Below, piece after piece: positions 34,640 to 43,986 of a stretch of DNA of 51,014 nucleotides (position 1 is the stretch's first letter; each line of letters starts with the position of its first letter). This stretch comes from a virus. The notes beneath the pieces were generated by a model. That model had not been told where the DNA came from and did no database searches. It was given only the letters and a program-made list of their open reading frames with translations. Both the position numbers and the translations under genes were made by a program. The DNA lies in the IMG/VR virus record IMGVR_UViG_3300023184_000176, positions 1 through 51,014 of that record. One strand, given 5' to 3'.

Positions 34640-35388
34640 TGAGCGAAATATTAATTTTATCAGGTACAACAGATACAGACTTAAAAAAGAAAGGAAGGAA
34701 ACCAAAACAAGCAAATTATTTTGATGTCCGAGAAGAAATGGCCGTGGTAAGATTTTTATCGACCGAATCCTCAGAAGAAAAGAATAAAATCTACAATGAG
34801 TTTTTAAGACACCCTTTGGACAAGATGATTTCCTCAATTATTAGGAGATATAAATTGTATCGTAAAGATATGGACTTCATAGAAATCCATACTGACACAC
34901 ATTCTTTTCTAATGACAAAAATAGATAAGTTTAAACCTGCAAAGGAAAAAAAGGCTTATTCGTATTTTGGAACTATTTGTAAGAATTATCTAATGGGTCA
35001 GATAATTAAAGACCAAAAAGAAACTAATCGAAAAATTTCATATGAAGATATATCATCAAGTATCGAAAATAGTCCCGAATTCTCGTATCTAATGGAAGTA
35101 GATGTCGTTGACTCGGAACAAATAATTAAAAATTTCTTAAAGGAATTAGACAAATTTTTAAACGAGGAAACGTTAAATGAAAATGAAATTAAATTAGGTC
35201 ACGCATTGTACGATTTATTTAATGATTATGAAAACATTTTTGTTGGCGCGTCAAATAACAAATTTAATAAAAACATAATACTCTTGTCCCTGAGAGAAAT
35301 GACAAATTTATCGACAAAAGAGATACGTAGTTCTATGAAAAAATATAGAATAATTTATCTTAATCTAGTTGAAAAGATGTCTCAGTAA
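34639..35388 (+). CDS. 55: Late-transcription sigma factor, T4 gp55-like
   Basis: 249 residues. The segment FLMTKIDKFKPAKEKKAYSYFGTICKNYL, read in two parts (FLMTKIDKFKPAKEKKAYSY and FGTICKNYL), is the sigma region 2 core in the form found in T4-like late sigma factors, followed by a basic IKDQKETNRKISYED. A C-terminal LSLREMTNLSTKEIRSSMKK has a helix-turn-helix pattern like sigma region 4. It should direct host RNA polymerase to late phage promoters. TATTTAT at 35405-35411 lies just downstream of it. Confidence 0.85.
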   Translation: MSEILILSGTTDTDLKKKGRKPKQANYFDVREEMAVVRFLSTESSEEKNKIYNEFLRHPLDKMISSIIRRYKLYRKDMDFIEIHTDTHSFLMTKIDKFKPAKEKKAYSYFGTICKNYLMGQIIKDQKETNRKISYEDISSSIENSPEFSYLMEVDVVDSEQIIKNFLKELDKFLNEETLNENEIKLGHALYDLFNDYENIFVGASNNKFNKNIILLSLREMTNLSTKEIRSSMKKYRIIYLNLVEKMSQ

Positions 35389-35404
35389 AAAAGTAAGGGA
35401 GTAA

Positions 35405-35411
35405 TATTTAT
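35405..35411 (+). promoter_or_regulatory. Candidate late promoter box TATTTAT
   Basis: TATTTAT sits 4 bp before the ATG at 35416, right after the sigma-factor gene. The same motif precedes other genes in this orientation, but the spacing here is short, so it may instead mark the initiation region of a nearly leaderless message. Confidence 0.4.
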
Positions 35412-35415
35412 TGTA

Positions 35416-35787
35416 ATGGGAAGGCCACAAAAAAAAGAAATTAACTTAACGAAGGAATCAATTCTTTCTTTATTACAGGAAATCTACAATGAACTTGTAG
35501 AACAACGTAATACTGCGATAAGAATCCAAAATAAAATGTTGGCTATGATGAAAGAACCTGAAGACATGACTCTTATTGGTCCTGTAATCGAAAAACAACA
35601 AAAAATAATTAACGACTGCGTTGAGAAAAAATTATCGTTATCTAAATTACAATCATCAATTTGGGAAAAATCAAACTCAACAGTAGAATCATTCTCAATA
35701 TCAGATTTAAATATTGATGATGATGTCATCCAAAATTTAATTGAGAAAGATATCGCTAAAGGAGATACATATAAAATGAAAAAATAA
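35416..35787 (+). CDS. Small helical protein before the baseplate genes
   Basis: 123 residues, mostly helical (SILSLLQEIYNELVEQRNTA, then KLSLSKLQSSIWEKSNS). The composition is like small tail-assembly or chaperone proteins. No family is recognised. It ends 2 bp before the next structural gene, so it belongs to the baseplate operon. Confidence 0.62.
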   Translation: MGRPQKKEINLTKESILSLLQEIYNELVEQRNTAIRIQNKMLAMMKEPEDMTLIGPVIEKQQKIINDCVEKKLSLSKLQSSIWEKSNSTVESFSISDLNIDDDVIQNLIEKDIAKGDTYKMKK

Positions 35788-35789
35788 TT

Positions 35790-37712
35790 ATGAGTTTAGA
35801 CCTTAACGCCGATTATAAAAAAGTACAAGATAAAGTTTCCGCAACTAAATCGTACAATAATGCTAAGTCACAATACAGTGCCGCGAAAAAAAAGGCGGGT
35901 GAAAGTTTTGACGATAAAAAGTCTGACGTTACTCAAAGTCTTAATAAGGTAAAAGAACAAACTAAGCGTTACGAAAAACAAATTAAATCTCAATTTGAAC
36001 AATTATTAGATATTAATAATATTACTGGAGGTAAGGGGAGTAATTCAATTAAATACGTTAAAAAACTATTACTTCAAACTCTAAAAAATATTGAGCCAAA
36101 AATTTCAGAAATTCTTAATGAGGAGGCATTAAATGCCGTTGGTTGTGACCAACAACAAATGTTTAACGGACAAGTTCTTTATATAAAAGTATCATCAATT
36201 GACCTTGGAGGTCTTCTGAAAAAAGACCCAACAGAACCTATTGGTAAAGCGTTATACGAAAAAGACCCAATACAAGTCCAACAATATCCATTTTCTTTAA
36301 ATAAAGAACTTTATAAACGAATTGAGAGTGGTCAACCATACTCAGTCGATAATGGTCAATTATACATAGGTCAATCAGGTCAAGACCTTTTTGACATTCA
36401 GTATGTTGAAACCGATAACTTAGCACAAACAGGTCCTTGGTATAAAGTCACTTTAGTCAATAGGGTTAATAACATTAATAAGGTTGGTGAATTTATGGTT
36501 GACTACTATAAAACAATTAAAATAGTTGATTTTCATAACATAATGGCATCAATAATGAATTCATTATCGGGAGCAATCTCAATACAGGCAAATGTTGGGT
36601 TAGTACAAGCCGGAGACGCCACAAAATTTGAGTTAATATTACAAAGAATATTAGGTCTTTGTTTTGATAATAAAAAAGAAATTGATGTTAGTGGTGTGGC
36701 AAAGGTTGCGGAATTAGACGGTGTAGATGATTCGTTTTTTGAATTTACTGAAATAGATTTAAGGAATATTGATTTAAAAGTAAATAACATTAAAAATGGT
36801 GTTGTCGAATATGAAAATTGTGATAACGTTAAATTACCTGTCGATTCTGGTGCGGTATTGGATTCGTTAAATAATTTACTATTTGTGCCTGATAGTGACT
36901 TAGTAAATGCCGCTGACGCACTAACACAGTCTTTAACAGATAATCCTGATTGGTCGGGATTGGCGATTTCGGGTAACATAAATGCCGCGGTTAATTTAAA
37001 TTTTGTAAAATTAATTGCTCAAGGATTAGTGACCGCAATTCTATCACCGAAAATTCTCCTTCCAATTTTTACTATGTTAAAATCTTTGGGGAATACCGTT
37101 ACTGACCAAATTAATTCTTTTGTCGACTTTGCTAAAAAATTTAAAAGTTTTGTTATTAATTTAGTCTCGAAAATAGGGTCATTATTTGTTAAAGAATTGT
37201 TTGAATTAATTAAGAAAGATATTAAAAACTTAATACAACAGGTCATCATGGATGTTGCTAAAGAACAAGGGGACAAAAGAATCATAATAATTTTAAAATT
37301 AATTCAATTGTTATTAGTCGTCATACAATTTATTAATGATTGGAGACGATGTAAAAGTGTTGTCGATGAATTACTGTGGTTATTAAAAATTGCTACTTCA
37401 GGATTTGGGGGTGGTCTTGGGGGTGGTCAAGGAATACCGTTACCTTTATTATTTGCATCACAATTAATGAGCGGATATTCAGAATCAAGAGCGTTTCTTG
37501 GGGCAATCGAGGAGATGCAAAAATTAGGTATTAATACTGGGAATATGCCCGATGGTAGCCCTAACTTAGAAGTTTTAAGTAAATTTGCTCAAATGAAAGC
37601 CATGGCGAATGAAGAGGCCGAAAATGGTAAAGTACAAATTGCCATTGGAGCATTAAGTACAACACCCGCAGGTATGACAATACCCGCAAGTGCTTACGGT
37701 AAAAAATCATAA
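35790..37712 (+). CDS. Large baseplate-region virion protein with long hydrophobic segments
   Basis: 640 residues. Residues about 5-75 are a charged coiled region (AAKKKAGESFDDKKSDVTQS). The middle is beta-rich. From about 405 to 540 there are several hydrophobic helices (LIAQGLVTAILSPKILLPIF, IIILKLIQLLLVVIQFINDW). The C-terminus is Gly- and Ala-rich (TSGFGGGLGGGQG). The gene is upstream of a gp5-like baseplate hub. A role in the baseplate or as a tail protein contacting membranes is plausible. It is not clearly a tape measure. Confidence 0.65.
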   Translation: MSLDLNADYKKVQDKVSATKSYNNAKSQYSAAKKKAGESFDDKKSDVTQSLNKVKEQTKRYEKQIKSQFEQLLDINNITGGKGSNSIKYVKKLLLQTLKNIEPKISEILNEEALNAVGCDQQQMFNGQVLYIKVSSIDLGGLLKKDPTEPIGKALYEKDPIQVQQYPFSLNKELYKRIESGQPYSVDNGQLYIGQSGQDLFDIQYVETDNLAQTGPWYKVTLVNRVNNINKVGEFMVDYYKTIKIVDFHNIMASIMNSLSGAISIQANVGLVQAGDATKFELILQRILGLCFDNKKEIDVSGVAKVAELDGVDDSFFEFTEIDLRNIDLKVNNIKNGVVEYENCDNVKLPVDSGAVLDSLNNLLFVPDSDLVNAADALTQSLTDNPDWSGLAISGNINAAVNLNFVKLIAQGLVTAILSPKILLPIFTMLKSLGNTVTDQINSFVDFAKKFKSFVINLVSKIGSLFVKELFELIKKDIKNLIQQVIMDVAKEQGDKRIIIILKLIQLLLVVIQFINDWRRCKSVVDELLWLLKIATSGFGGGLGGGQGIPLPLLFASQLMSGYSESRAFLGAIEEMQKLGINTGNMPDGSPNLEVLSKFAQMKAMANEEAENGKVQIAIGALSTTPAGMTIPASAYGKKS

Positions 37713-37714
37713 TT

Positions 37715-37936
37715 ATGACAAAGAAAGAAACCTCCGAAAAAGCTTTAAACATTATTAAAGAATATAAAACACAATCAAACAAAGATTTAATCTTTGCTAT
37801 GGACATTATTCAAAAAGACTTTAATGTAACTAAAGAAACATTACTTAAGTTAACTCATCATATTGATAAGTTAGAATCAACTTACGACCTAATATTAAAA
37901 GAATTCGAATCAAGAACTAAGAATGGACATAATTAA
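37715..37936 (+). CDS. Small helical protein
   Basis: 73 residues, predicted all-helical (KALNIIKEYKTQSNKDLIFA, then KLTHHIDKLESTYDLI). It ends within the start of the gp5-like gene (14 bp overlap), so the two are translationally coupled. A tail chaperone role is a guess. Confidence 0.6.
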   Translation: MTKKETSEKALNIIKEYKTQSNKDLIFAMDIIQKDFNVTKETLLKLTHHIDKLESTYDLILKEFESRTKNGHN

Positions 37937-39524
37937 CAGACACCAAATAATATTTCCTGGTATTGTCTATGACGACCAAGACCCTACAATGTTAGGTAGA
38001 CTTCGTGTTATACCCGAAACAAAAGACTATGACGCGATTATTAAATCGGTACCCGATTGGAATGAGTTAAATGATAGATGGTCAAGTAAAGACCCTATTG
38101 TTTTTTTACCATTACTACCGTTTTATATTAGCCAAACCCCAAAAAGAGGGGAATATGTACATATAATATATCAAGATAAAAATTTCCCTTTAGAAAATAA
38201 ATTCTACGTACAAGGACCATTTTCAACTCCGATGGCGAGTCCTGGAGAGTCATATCAAGGGATGAAGAAATTTTTAGCCGCGGGCGATAGTATTAAAGAC
38301 CATCGAAGTATTAAAAATCTTGATGGTCAATATCGTCAGGATTATAGTAAAGGTGTTTTTCCTGAGCCAGGGGATAACGCTTTATTAGGTAGAGGAAGTG
38401 CTGATGTTGTGGTTAAAGAAAACGAAGTTTTAATTAGAGCGGGCAAAACTAATTCATTATCGTTAGGGGGACTACCTATTGGTAATGAGCTTAGGTCGTT
38501 TTTACAATTATCCAATTTCCCACAAACAAAAGTCTTAGGCGAACCTGAAACCGAAACTAAATTACAGGAAATAATTAAAGTCGTTAATAAAATGGTTGTG
38601 TGGCAAATTACAAATCTTGAGAACTCTCAAAACGTTTTTAACGGATGGGTTAGGTTACACAAGATTATTCCAACCTCAACTATGGTTACTACCGCCAATT
38701 TTAAACCTGATACTATAACAAAATTATCGGGGTCAGGAATTAATTACGGAGATACACTAGAAGAAATTGTTTTTAATTCGGTGTCTTTTGACGATGCGGT
38801 TTATTTGATTAATAAATTTATTTCAGGGTTGTTTGAGGGATTTTTAAATATACCTACAGAAGTAATTGAAAATCTTAACGTACAGGAATATCACCCAAAC
38901 CAACAAAATTTTTCTAACGATTCTTTTCCATTTATTGTCACCCCATCAAGACAAACTTATGAAAAAGGTAGACAATTTTTCGCACCAACACTCTCCGAGG
39001 ACGTTGTCGAGTTGACAAACTATGTTAGATTTCATTCTAAAATAAAATTAACAACAAATAACTCAAAAAGTGGATTTTTCTTGGTATCGGAGAATAAGAA
39101 TGGTAAACCATTAATAGGCCCTCAATCTAAGATTATAAAAGAAACATTCACACCCACAGAAATTACCCCATCGCCAATTACTTATGGTGTGTTAGGGGCT
39201 CAAAAAATTTACTTATTATCCCATAATACTGCTGGACCTAAAGGAGAGATTACGTTACGAGAAACATTATATGGTATTCCTCAGGACAAATTTATTGGTA
39301 ATGAGAAAAGTCTTTCAAATATAACTTATCCTACTGTAAGAGGGGATGAATTAATGACATTACTTAGAAAAATCTTCGTTTTTGTTACGGGACACGTACA
39401 TACCGCATCAAATCATGTACCAAATCCTATGACTGAAGGTGGTAGTCAAACGGCAGAAAACATCCGTGCAATACTTGCAAATTCTGAAAATACAATCTTA
39501 AATCAAAATATCCGAATTAATTGA
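37923..39524 (+). CDS. Baseplate hub or central spike protein, T4 gp5-like
   Basis: 533 residues. The N-terminus (RHQIIFPGIVYDDQDPTMLG, then RLRVIPE) is the OB-fold of phage gp5/VgrG-type hub proteins, and VFLPLLPFYISQTPKRGEYV with HIIYQDK continues it. The segment VFVTGHVHTASNHVPNPMTE near the C-terminus holds the His cluster seen in baseplate tip proteins. No lysozyme domain is inserted, unlike T4 gp5. The protein should form the core of the baseplate and cell-puncturing device. Confidence 0.78.
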   Translation: MDIINRHQIIFPGIVYDDQDPTMLGRLRVIPETKDYDAIIKSVPDWNELNDRWSSKDPIVFLPLLPFYISQTPKRGEYVHIIYQDKNFPLENKFYVQGPFSTPMASPGESYQGMKKFLAAGDSIKDHRSIKNLDGQYRQDYSKGVFPEPGDNALLGRGSADVVVKENEVLIRAGKTNSLSLGGLPIGNELRSFLQLSNFPQTKVLGEPETETKLQEIIKVVNKMVVWQITNLENSQNVFNGWVRLHKIIPTSTMVTTANFKPDTITKLSGSGINYGDTLEEIVFNSVSFDDAVYLINKFISGLFEGFLNIPTEVIENLNVQEYHPNQQNFSNDSFPFIVTPSRQTYEKGRQFFAPTLSEDVVELTNYVRFHSKIKLTTNNSKSGFFLVSENKNGKPLIGPQSKIIKETFTPTEITPSPITYGVLGAQKIYLLSHNTAGPKGEITLRETLYGIPQDKFIGNEKSLSNITYPTVRGDELMTLLRKIFVFVTGHVHTASNHVPNPMTEGGSQTAENIRAILANSENTILNQNIRIN

Positions 39525-39531
39525 TATTTAT
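39525..39531 (+). promoter_or_regulatory. Candidate late promoter box TATTTAT
   Basis: TATTTAT overlaps the end of the hub gene and lies 14 bp before the ATG at 39546, helping to choose that start over an in-frame TTG at 39531. Confidence 0.5.
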
Positions 39532-39545
39532 TGAATAAAGATTCA

Positions 39546-41021
39546 ATGTCAATTAACAATTCGTATTTCAGTAAAAATAACACGATAGTATCTAATAGTT
39601 TTACCAACACGGGGAGAAACCCTGTGACAGAACTATTTTACGGCTCTTTGGCAACATCTCAGTTTCCAAATGGGTATAGTCGTTTTATTTTTGACTTAGA
39701 CCTTTCATTATTAATGGAAAAGGTTTTTGATGGTACTATCAGTACCACTTGTCCCGACACAACTAAACATACGTTAAGAATGACTAATACGTCATGGTTT
39801 AATGTTGACTTGTTGAACACTAAAACGTCTCAGGCAAGAATGAGGGCAACTTCATTTGACCTAATCTTATTTAGAATTCCGTACATTAATGATGACGAGT
39901 CAACACCACAAGTGTGGGATGAAGGGGTTGGTTATGACTTTGCGGACTTAATCTATGATTATAGTAACTTTGATAAGAACTTCTCTGACAGACCATCTAA
40001 TTGGGTTCAAACGACCACTATTGGAGTGTGGACTGAGCCAGGAATATATGACAACACAAATACCGCAACAGGGACTGGAGTTAATTATTCGGCGATAACT
40101 ATTGTTGACGTACAACATTTTGAGTTTGGTAATGAGAACGTTAATTTTGATATGACCAATGAGATAAACGCAATCTTAGATGGTACGTTGACTAACGTAT
40201 CAGGATGGGGTATCGCGTATAAACCTCAGGTCGAAAACCTAATCGGATTAACTGATGCGTATGAAACACAATTCTTCACAAGACATACCCAAACATTCTA
40301 CGAACCATTTTTAGAGACTAACTATAATGACTTAATTGATGATGATAGAAATTTATTCACATTAGGTCACGTTAACAGACTTTACCTTTATCTATATGAT
40401 AATGGTCAACCTGTTAATTTGGATTACTTACCAAGTGTGAATATATTGGATGCGTCAGGTAGTGAAATACCTGGATTAACAGGATTAACAACTTGTCAAA
40501 AAACTAAAGGGGTTTACGAAGTGGTAATACCTCCATTATCAGGTTATAAAACACCTTGTACTTTCTCAGACAAATGGTATGACTTAAGTCTAAACGGATT
40601 CCCAATTCCACCAATAACTAACGACTTTACATTATATCCATATAAAAACTCAATCCAAATAGGAACAACTTCGGTTGACCCTAAATTATACGGATTTGAT
40701 TTTTATGGTATTAAACAAGATGAAAAAATCTTAAATACCGATATTAGAAAAGTTGGGGTGATAATCAAACAAGCTTACAGTACAAATAAATTATTACAGA
40801 AAGTTGACGCTTCATATAGAGTTTATGTTAGAGAAGGTCAGACTGAAGTACAAGTGCAAGATTGGACAAAAATAAATAGGACACCAAATGAATATTACTT
40901 CATGTTCGATACAAGAGATAAAATACCAAATGAATATTTTATAGATATTAAGGTTGAGAGTTCAGGTGAGGTCAACACTTATAAAAGACAAATAAAATTT
41001 CAAATAGTAAACACTAAATAA
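39546..41021 (+). CDS. Virion or baseplate protein
   Basis: 491 residues from the ATG at 39546. Beta-rich composition with few charges in the first half (FYGSLATSQFPNGYSRFIFD) and a jelly-roll-like pattern (VDVQHFEFGNENVNFDMTNE). The C-terminal third (KLLQKVDASYRVYVREGQTE) looks like tandem beta sandwiches. A DUF4815-like or baseplate wedge role is possible, but no family is recognised. It ends one base before the next gene. Confidence 0.65.
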   Translation: MSINNSYFSKNNTIVSNSFTNTGRNPVTELFYGSLATSQFPNGYSRFIFDLDLSLLMEKVFDGTISTTCPDTTKHTLRMTNTSWFNVDLLNTKTSQARMRATSFDLILFRIPYINDDESTPQVWDEGVGYDFADLIYDYSNFDKNFSDRPSNWVQTTTIGVWTEPGIYDNTNTATGTGVNYSAITIVDVQHFEFGNENVNFDMTNEINAILDGTLTNVSGWGIAYKPQVENLIGLTDAYETQFFTRHTQTFYEPFLETNYNDLIDDDRNLFTLGHVNRLYLYLYDNGQPVNLDYLPSVNILDASGSEIPGLTGLTTCQKTKGVYEVVIPPLSGYKTPCTFSDKWYDLSLNGFPIPPITNDFTLYPYKNSIQIGTTSVDPKLYGFDFYGIKQDEKILNTDIRKVGVIIKQAYSTNKLLQKVDASYRVYVREGQTEVQVQDWTKINRTPNEYYFMFDTRDKIPNEYFIDIKVESSGEVNTYKRQIKFQIVNTK

Positions 41022-41022
41022 T

Positions 41023-42777
41023 ATGGCAACTCCTAACTCAAAATTTTGTATAGATGGTATATCATCATCCATTAACTTTAATGTATTTTCGCCGTCTACT
41101 GGTGAAATTTGGTCGGCAACTAATGACCTAACAACTAGAGGAATTAATTATTGTTATGAGATGACCTCATCAACCGATGTGCCCGGTAGTGTTTTTTCCG
41201 CACAAACACTATACGAAACTTGCGATGATTGTTTAAGAGACAATTATGGGGTCATTAGAATATCTGATTGTATAGGGAATAGTATATATTTTGTTACTTA
41301 TGATAGTTTTATAGATGTACCGATAATAGGAGAAGTATTTAATGGGTCAATATCAGTTGAAGGGAGACCAATATCTTCGTGTTTCACAATTGATGATATA
41401 ATTCAATATAGTGAAGGGGAATATAACGCTCAATTATTATCTGAAAAACTTGGTACTATTACCACTTTAAATACCGTTTATACAGGATGTACTGATTGTG
41501 TAACGGGTAGTACCGTATCCTATGACGTTATAAGATGTACTGATGAAATCATAGATTGTGTCGGTCTTATTGGTTTCCAGTCTGCATTAGTTAATCATGT
41601 AATTTCATATTCTAATGGTGTTGATTTATACTGTGGTGTGGTAGGGAAACCCTCACCAAGTCCTTGTTCTTTTGAATATACATTTATAAGTGATTTTGGA
41701 ATTTATGAGGGACCACAATGTGAAGAATGTTTGTTGTCAGGTAATACAAAATTATTACTTAGTGATTGTTTAAACCCTGACAGAACCCAAATTGTATGGG
41801 CATCAGCGTTATATAATAATGGTGAGGTATCTAGTTTGTCAACTGACTTAGGATGTTTCACAGTTGTTGGACCGACTGACGACCGTGTCACAATAAATTA
41901 TTATCTAAATTTTGACCCAACACCGACATGTCAAGAATGTATTGAATGTAATGGGTTTACTATAGAATGGCAAGCCTGTGATGGGTCAAATAGTGGGATA
42001 ACAACATCCTATCAATTTGTTAGTTTGGGAGATATTTTTTATCATCCTTTTTTTAGTCGTTGTGTAGTAGTTACTGGTGTTAGTCAAGGGAACAATGGAA
42101 GTGATTATGTATATAATTTTGAAACTTTTGTCGATTGTTCGAGCTGTAATGTGGATACTAATAGAACTTTATATGTGGCGACCGCATGTACCTCCGCAAC
42201 CACTTATGTATTTAATGTTTCAGTTCCGTCAACCGCAAATCCTGGAGATACTTATCAATTATCTTGGGGTAGTGTTCCATTTATTTGTGTTACACTAACT
42301 GAACCTGTCGGAGAAGGATTGGAAACGGGGGAATATTTTACTTCAGATGATGAAATTACATGCGAAGAATGTTCCTCAATTAACATTGGTGTTAGAGCGA
42401 TTAATTGTTCGACAGGTCAATATTCCGTATTTAATTTAACTCAAGAGGATTATGTCAGACATTATTACTCTTCCCCAAGAGAATTTTATGTTTTTAAAAC
42501 TAATGGAGAGTGTTATTTCATTGCGAATCCATGTCCACAAAAACCAACAGATATTACTTCAACAATAACAAATTATTATGATATTTGTTTTGACTGTACA
42601 CCTGACCCACCACCACCAATAAGTGCGGGAACTGAATATAATGTATGTGTTATTGATTGTAGTGGTAACACTATAACCATAACACCTCCACACCCTACTT
42701 GGACAAACGAACAAGGTCATGCGGTAGTTCTGTTAGATGCGATAGTATTAGGGGGAATAAACGGATTAAATAATTAA
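41023..42777 (+). CDS. Cys-rich repeat virion protein with duplicated C-terminal module
   Basis: 584 residues. Seven CxxC pairs (CDDC, CTDC, CEEC, CQEC, CSSC, CEEC, CFDC) space out six or so beta domains of about 75-90 residues, each with a further central Cys and a late CF[ITV]-like strand. The last 51 residues (from SAGTEYNVCVIDCSGNTITI) recur almost unchanged in the next gene. The repeated CxxC pairs could be disulfides or metal sites; cytoplasmic phage proteins rarely carry so many. Likely a fibre or spike. Confidence 0.72.
   Translation: MATPNSKFCIDGISSSINFNVFSPSTGEIWSATNDLTTRGINYCYEMTSSTDVPGSVFSAQTLYETCDDCLRDNYGVIRISDCIGNSIYFVTYDSFIDVPIIGEVFNGSISVEGRPISSCFTIDDIIQYSEGEYNAQLLSEKLGTITTLNTVYTGCTDCVTGSTVSYDVIRCTDEIIDCVGLIGFQSALVNHVISYSNGVDLYCGVVGKPSPSPCSFEYTFISDFGIYEGPQCEECLLSGNTKLLLSDCLNPDRTQIVWASALYNNGEVSSLSTDLGCFTVVGPTDDRVTINYYLNFDPTPTCQECIECNGFTIEWQACDGSNSGITTSYQFVSLGDIFYHPFFSRCVVVTGVSQGNNGSDYVYNFETFVDCSSCNVDTNRTLYVATACTSATTYVFNVSVPSTANPGDTYQLSWGSVPFICVTLTEPVGEGLETGEYFTSDDEITCEECSSINIGVRAINCSTGQYSVFNLTQEDYVRHYYSSPREFYVFKTNGECYFIANPCPQKPTDITSTITNYYDICFDCTPDPPPPISAGTEYNVCVIDCSGNTITITPPHPTWTNEQGHAVVLLDAIVLGGINGLNN
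42624..42777 (+). repeat. 154 bp direct repeat (second copy 43017-43170)
   Basis: Both copies end exactly at the stop codons of neighbouring genes and differ at 11 of 154 positions. Changes are not limited to A positions, so this is not the template-variable pair of a diversity-generating retroelement. It is a recently duplicated C-terminal protein module. Confidence 0.9.
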
Positions 42778-42783
42778 ACGAGA

Positions 42784-42790
42784 TATTTAT
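42784..42790 (+). promoter_or_regulatory. Candidate late promoter box TATTTAT
   Basis: TATTTATAAATA, containing both TATTTAT and the T4-type TATAAATA, lies 14 bp before the ATG at 42805. The short intergenic gap here contains little else. Confidence 0.5.
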
Positions 42791-42804
42791 AAATAAAATA
42801 AAAA

Positions 42805-43170
42805 ATGGCAAATATATATTACTCAGGAACATCTTGTGTTGATAGTTCACCAATTGAACTTATTTCGGTTGAAGGTCTGTTAACTGGAAAAACATATCAA
42901 GATTTTAACTTAAATTGTGTTTCATTGACTTATAGTGCATCTACAAGTGGAGAAACTAACACAATATTCTTATACGGTCCGTTTGACGACTGTTCTGAAT
43001 GTAACGCCCCGTTATCTGCGGGAACTGAATATAACGTATGTGTTATTGATTGTAGTGGTAACACTATAACCATAACACCTCCACACCCTACTTGGACAAA
43101 CGAACAAGGTAAAGCGGTAGTCCTTTTAGATGCTATAGTATTAGGAGGAATAAACGGATTAAACTCGTAA
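42805..43170 (+). CDS. Small Cys-rich virion protein, one-repeat relative of the preceding gene
   Basis: 121 residues. One Cys-containing beta domain (residues 1-70) ends in CSEC, then the same C-terminal module as the upstream gene. It looks like a minimal version of the 584-residue protein, or a subunit that carries the same tip. The repeated DNA (43017-43170) matches 42624-42777 at 143 of 154 positions. Confidence 0.7.
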   Translation: MANIYYSGTSCVDSSPIELISVEGLLTGKTYQDFNLNCVSLTYSASTSGETNTIFLYGPFDDCSECNAPLSAGTEYNVCVIDCSGNTITITPPHPTWTNEQGKAVVLLDAIVLGGINGLNS

Positions 43171-43175
43171 ACAAT

Positions 43176-43487
43176 ATGAAAAAAATAGTTAAACTAACTG
43201 AGTCCGATTTAAACAGACTTGTTAAAAGAATCGTTAACGAACAAGAATTCGATGATGAAATAGGTAAACCTAAATTTACCGTAGAACCACATATAAAAAT
43301 GACCCCAAGAGAAAAAGATATCGAAGGGTTATTCGGGAGATATAGTGACCAAATTCCTGCAGATATCTTACGTTATATGAGAAAAAATCCTCAATTGGTT
43401 ATGGACAGATTGTCCGTAATCTATGGTAAAGATTTTTTGAGGTATGCCGATAACGCATACATGAAAAATAATAAGTTCGATTTTTAA
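43176..43487 (+). CDS. Candidate internal virion protein with amphipathic leader
   Basis: 103 residues. The N-terminus MKKIVKLTESDLNRLVKRIV followed by NEQ is an amphipathic helix of the type seen at the start of many proteins in large phages, possibly a capsid-targeting signal cut after VNE (a weaker fit than I/L-x-E). The rest (ADILRYMRKNPQLVMDRLSV) is helical. No enzymatic motif. Confidence 0.6.
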   Translation: MKKIVKLTESDLNRLVKRIVNEQEFDDEIGKPKFTVEPHIKMTPREKDIEGLFGRYSDQIPADILRYMRKNPQLVMDRLSVIYGKDFLRYADNAYMKNNKFDF

Positions 43488-43519
43488 CTCATATACTTTT
43501 ATAATTGATATTTTTTGTA

Positions 43520-43527
43520 TATCTTTG
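43520..43527 (+). promoter_or_regulatory. Bacteroidota-type promoter -7 box
   Basis: TATCTTTG fits the TAnnTTTG consensus of the Bacteroidota primary sigma factor, 18 bp before the ATG at 43546. The expected TTG near -33 is weak (TTTTA). The gene it precedes would be read early by host polymerase. Confidence 0.6.
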
Positions 43528-43545
43528 TTAATAGTAAAATAAACT

Positions 43546-43986
43546 ATGAAAAAAATATTTAAACAGTTATATGTCAGATGGTTAATTTGGACGAGATATA
43601 CAGGTCTAAAACCTATTGAAAAATTAACCGATAGCCAAAAAATTTGTTTGGGAATTTGCCGGTCTTTAATAAACCACCCAAATTCAAAATTCCTTATCGC
43701 TCCGTTATCAGGAGAACGTTATATTAAAAACTCCGAATTAGGATTATTTGTTATTCTTGACGATAAACGTGTTAGTGTCACAAATCATGTCTACCATTAT
43801 GATGTTTCATTGTATGACAGAGAATGGGATAGACTAATAAAAATGTATGATAATAAGACAGAAGTTATACGACAACAATATAAAGAGGAAGTTAAATCTC
43901 AAATTAAACATTCTTTACGTACCATTTTAGATAAAATAGAATCTTCAGAGGGATTCCCTCAAAACACCCTTGATAAAATTCCTTAA
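43546..43986 (+). CDS. Protein of unknown function under a host-type promoter
   Basis: 146 residues, basic N-terminus (MKKIFKQLYVRWLIWTRYTG) then mixed strands and helices (GLFVILDDKRVSVTNHVYHY, IRQQYKEEVKSQIKHSLRTI). The last 42 bp overlap the end of the convergent minus-strand gene at 43945-44607. A host-type promoter and isolated position suggest an early gene acting on the host. No domain is recognised. Confidence 0.62.
   Translation: MKKIFKQLYVRWLIWTRYTGLKPIEKLTDSQKICLGICRSLINHPNSKFLIAPLSGERYIKNSELGLFVILDDKRVSVTNHVYHYDVSLYDREWDRLIKMYDNKTEVIRQQYKEEVKSQIKHSLRTILDKIESSEGFPQNTLDKIP

Noticed and set aside
39531-39545. TTG at 39531 as the start of the virion protein
   Set aside because: The ATG at 39546 has the regular 14 bp spacing from TATTTAT, and the TTG lies within the motif.
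42624-43170. Near-identical 154 bp repeats as template and variable repeats of a diversity-generating retroelement
   Set aside because: Differences are not confined to adenine positions, both copies code as protein ends, and no reverse transcriptase lies in the window.
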